DNA of 7,687 nt from NCBI GenBank assembly GCA_012841675.1, contig DUUG01000319.1:1-7687 (forward strand). Direction: 5' to 3'. The notes under the pieces are model-generated. The model was not told the DNA's origin, made no database searches, and saw only the letters and a list, made by a program, of their open reading frames with translations. This document shows positions 6,274 through 7,687 of this stretch, piece by piece; position 1 is the stretch's first letter, and the number at the start of each line of letters is the position of its first letter. The position numbers and the translations under genes are program-made. This DNA is from Clostridiales bacterium. Its GTDB lineage: Bacteria > Bacillota > Clostridia > Oscillospirales > QAMX01.

Positions 6274-6316
6274 ATGTCGCTTTGTAAATAGGCATTGACA
6301 AAAAGCACAACCAGAA

Positions 6317-6325
6317 AGGTGGGAG
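6317..6325 (+). promoter_or_regulatory. Shine-Dalgarno site of nrdD (GTG start)
   Basis: AGGTGGGAG precedes overlapping start codons: an ATG at 6328 and a GTG at 6330, in different frames. Only the GTG frame encodes NrdD. The ATG frame closes after 31 codons (TAG at 6421-6423). Upstream in the GTG frame there is a stop at 6285 and no better start. Confidence 0.7.
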
Positions 6326-6329
6326 CGAT

Positions 6330-7687
6330 GTGTTTACAAGCGTCCGCAAAAGAAACGGAGATATCGTCCCTTTCCAACAGGAAAAAATTACCTGGGCTAT
6401 CTTTAAGGCGGCCAACGCGGTAGGGGGAGATGATTGGGATACGGCGGAAAAATTAAGCCTGGAAGTAGCGGCCCTGGCCAAGCAGACCTACGGCGGCGAT
6501 GTGGTCGATGTGGAACAGCTGCAGGATATGGTGGAAAAAGTTCTGATCGAAAACGGTCATGCGAAAACGGCCAAAGCCTATATCCTATACCGGGAAAAAC
6601 GCCGCGGCGCCCGGGAAGCAAACGCCCTAATCGGCGCTACGATTGAGATGTTTTCCGAGTACCTGGGCGACAAGGACTGGCAGGTTCAGGAAAACGCCAA
6701 CACCCAGAAGTCTGTCAACGGCATGAACAACTACATCCGGGAAACCTTCACCAAGCAATACTGGCTACACGAGGTGTATCCGGAGGATGTGCGCATCGCC
6801 CACATGAGCGGCGATCTGCATCTGCACGATTTGGGCTTTTTCGGTCCCTACTGCGCCGGATGGGACCTTCGCCAGCTTTTAATGCAGGGGTTTGGCGGCG
6901 TGCCCGGCAAGGTGGAATCCAAACCGGCCAAGCACCTTCGGGCGTTTTTGGGCCAAATCGTCAACTCTACCTTTACCACACAGGGGGAAACGGCGGGGGC
7001 GCAGGCGTGGTCCTCCTTTGACACCTTTTGTGCGCCGTTTATAAGGTATGACAATCTTTCCTATAAAGCAATCAAGCAGTCGTTGCAGGAATTTGTGTTT
7101 AATTTGAACGTGCCCACGCGGGTGGGCTTCCAGTGCCCGTTTTCCAACCTGACCTTTGACATTGTGGTGCCTTCCATGTTGAAAGACCAGAATGTTATCA
7201 TTGGCGGGGAAGTCATGCCCGAAAAATACGGCGATTTTCAAGCTGAAATGGATATGTTTAACAAGGCTTTCTGCGAGGTCATGATGGAGGGCGATGCCAA
7301 GGGGCGCGTGTTTACCTTCCCCATCCCCACCATCAACGTGACCAAGGATTTTGACTGGGACAGCCCCGTTGTCAACGCCTTTATGGAGATAACCTGCAAA
7401 TATGGCATACCGTATTTCTCCAATTACGTCAACTCCGACCTGGCGCCGGAGGATGCTCTTTCCATGTGCTGCCGTCTGCGGCTGGACACCAAAGAGCTTC
7501 GGAAAAGAGGCGGCGGCCTGTTTGGATCCAACCCGCTGACAGGCTCCATCGGCGTGGTCACGGTGAATCTGCCACGGCTAGCCTACCTTTCTAAGTCGGA
7601 ATCGGAATTCCGGGGCAGGCTCTGGCGCATGATGCAAATTGCGAAAACAAGCCTTGAGATCAAGCGCAAAACCATTGAGGAGCAGAC
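6330..7687 (+). CDS. nrdD: Anaerobic (class III) ribonucleoside-triphosphate reductase, N-terminal part; runs off the window
   Basis: NrdD reduces ribonucleotides to deoxyribonucleotides with a glycyl radical and works only without oxygen. The visible 452 codons are uninterrupted from GTG and stay in frame to the last base. Residues 2 to about 95 form an ATP-cone (VRKRNGDIVPFQQEKITWAI), the allosteric site that senses ATP/dATP. The catalytic barrel follows, with SGDLHLHDLGFFGPYCAGWD (Cys175, matching E. coli Cys175 and T4 Cys79) and SMCCRLRLD (Cys380/381, site of the transient thiyl radical). Asn401 lies 21 residues after Cys380, the same spacing as T4 Cys290 to Asn311. This points to the formate-using subtype; that is inference. 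The family is usually about 700 residues, so the C-terminal zinc site and glycyl-radical loop lie beyond the window, where the activase gene nrdG is often found. Two NrdR boxes control it. The GTG start and absence of a stop make it easy to miss. Confidence 0.96.
   Translation, partial: MFTSVRKRNGDIVPFQQEKITWAIFKAANAVGGDDWDTAEKLSLEVAALAKQTYGGDVVDVEQLQDMVEKVLIENGHAKTAKAYILYREKRRGAREANALIGATIEMFSEYLGDKDWQVQENANTQKSVNGMNNYIRETFTKQYWLHEVYPEDVRIAHMSGDLHLHDLGFFGPYCAGWDLRQLLMQGFGGVPGKVESKPAKHLRAFLGQIVNSTFTTQGETAGAQAWSSFDTFCAPFIRYDNLSYKAIKQSLQEFVFNLNVPTRVGFQCPFSNLTFDIVVPSMLKDQNVIIGGEVMPEKYGDFQAEMDMFNKAFCEVMMEGDAKGRVFTFPIPTINVTKDFDWDSPVVNAFMEITCKYGIPYFSNYVNSDLAPEDALSMCCRLRLDTKELRKRGGGLFGSNPLTGSIGVVTVNLPRLAYLSKSESEFRGRLWRMMQIAKTSLEIKRKTIEEQ

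Noticed and set aside
6068..6298. Open frame of 76 codons starting at TTG
   Set aside because: There is no clear Shine-Dalgarno, it has no recognisable domain, and it runs across the nrdD promoters and both NrdR boxes. It is best explained as chance.
6295..6300. Perfect -35 hexamer TTGACA shortly before nrdD
   Set aside because: No -10-like hexamer lies at 16-18 bp downstream. The region there is the Shine-Dalgarno and start codon of nrdD.

Overview
The window looks like part of the chromosome of a strictly anaerobic, fermentative Firmicute of the class Clostridia, possibly an uncultured Oscillospiraceae/Ruminococcaceae-type gut lineage. The grounds are a class III (oxygen-sensitive) ribonucleotide reductase under NrdR boxes, two VanW-domain envelope proteins, a GH95 glycoside hydrolase of the plant- and mucin-glycan type, purine-rich Shine-Dalgarno sites and SigA-like promoters. 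Placement below class level is inference. There is no mobile element, CRISPR array, tRNA or rRNA.

Layout. (1) 1-143: a leader with an unusually rich set of mutually exclusive base-paired segments (3-95), then a Shine-Dalgarno site. (2) 144-2405 (+): a complete cytoplasmic GH95 family enzyme (alpha-L-fucosidase/alpha-L-galactosidase family). (3) 2410-2442: a strong hairpin terminator serving two convergent genes. (4) 2450-4216 (-) and 4360-5976 (-): two paralogous single-pass membrane proteins with extracytoplasmic PG_binding_4-like, VanW and G5-like regions. They are transcribed in the same direction, 5976 gene first, each with its own extended -10 promoter. (5) 5977-6329: a divergent control region with the promoter of the upstream VanW gene on the left and two overlapping nrdD promoters on the right. 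Two NrdR boxes lie on those nrdD promoters, 32 bp apart. (6) 6330-7687 (+): the first 452 codons of nrdD, running off the window. It starts at GTG and has no stop in the window.

How the genes fit together. The four genes do not form one pathway. The GH95 enzyme would release deoxy-sugars from imported oligosaccharides. The VanW pair is envelope-associated, with unknown biochemical activity. NrdD supplies deoxynucleotides without oxygen and is almost certainly repressed by NrdR when dATP/ATP is adequate. The region reads mostly as ordinary core genome.

The best candidate for something undescribed is the 3-95 leader element in front of the GH95 gene. One strand, 57-76, can pair with either of two upstream segments, and a further 12-bp helix (20-31 with 84-95) closes a compact three-way junction in one of the two folds. 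It matches no RNA class I can name, and it has not been tested by covariation.
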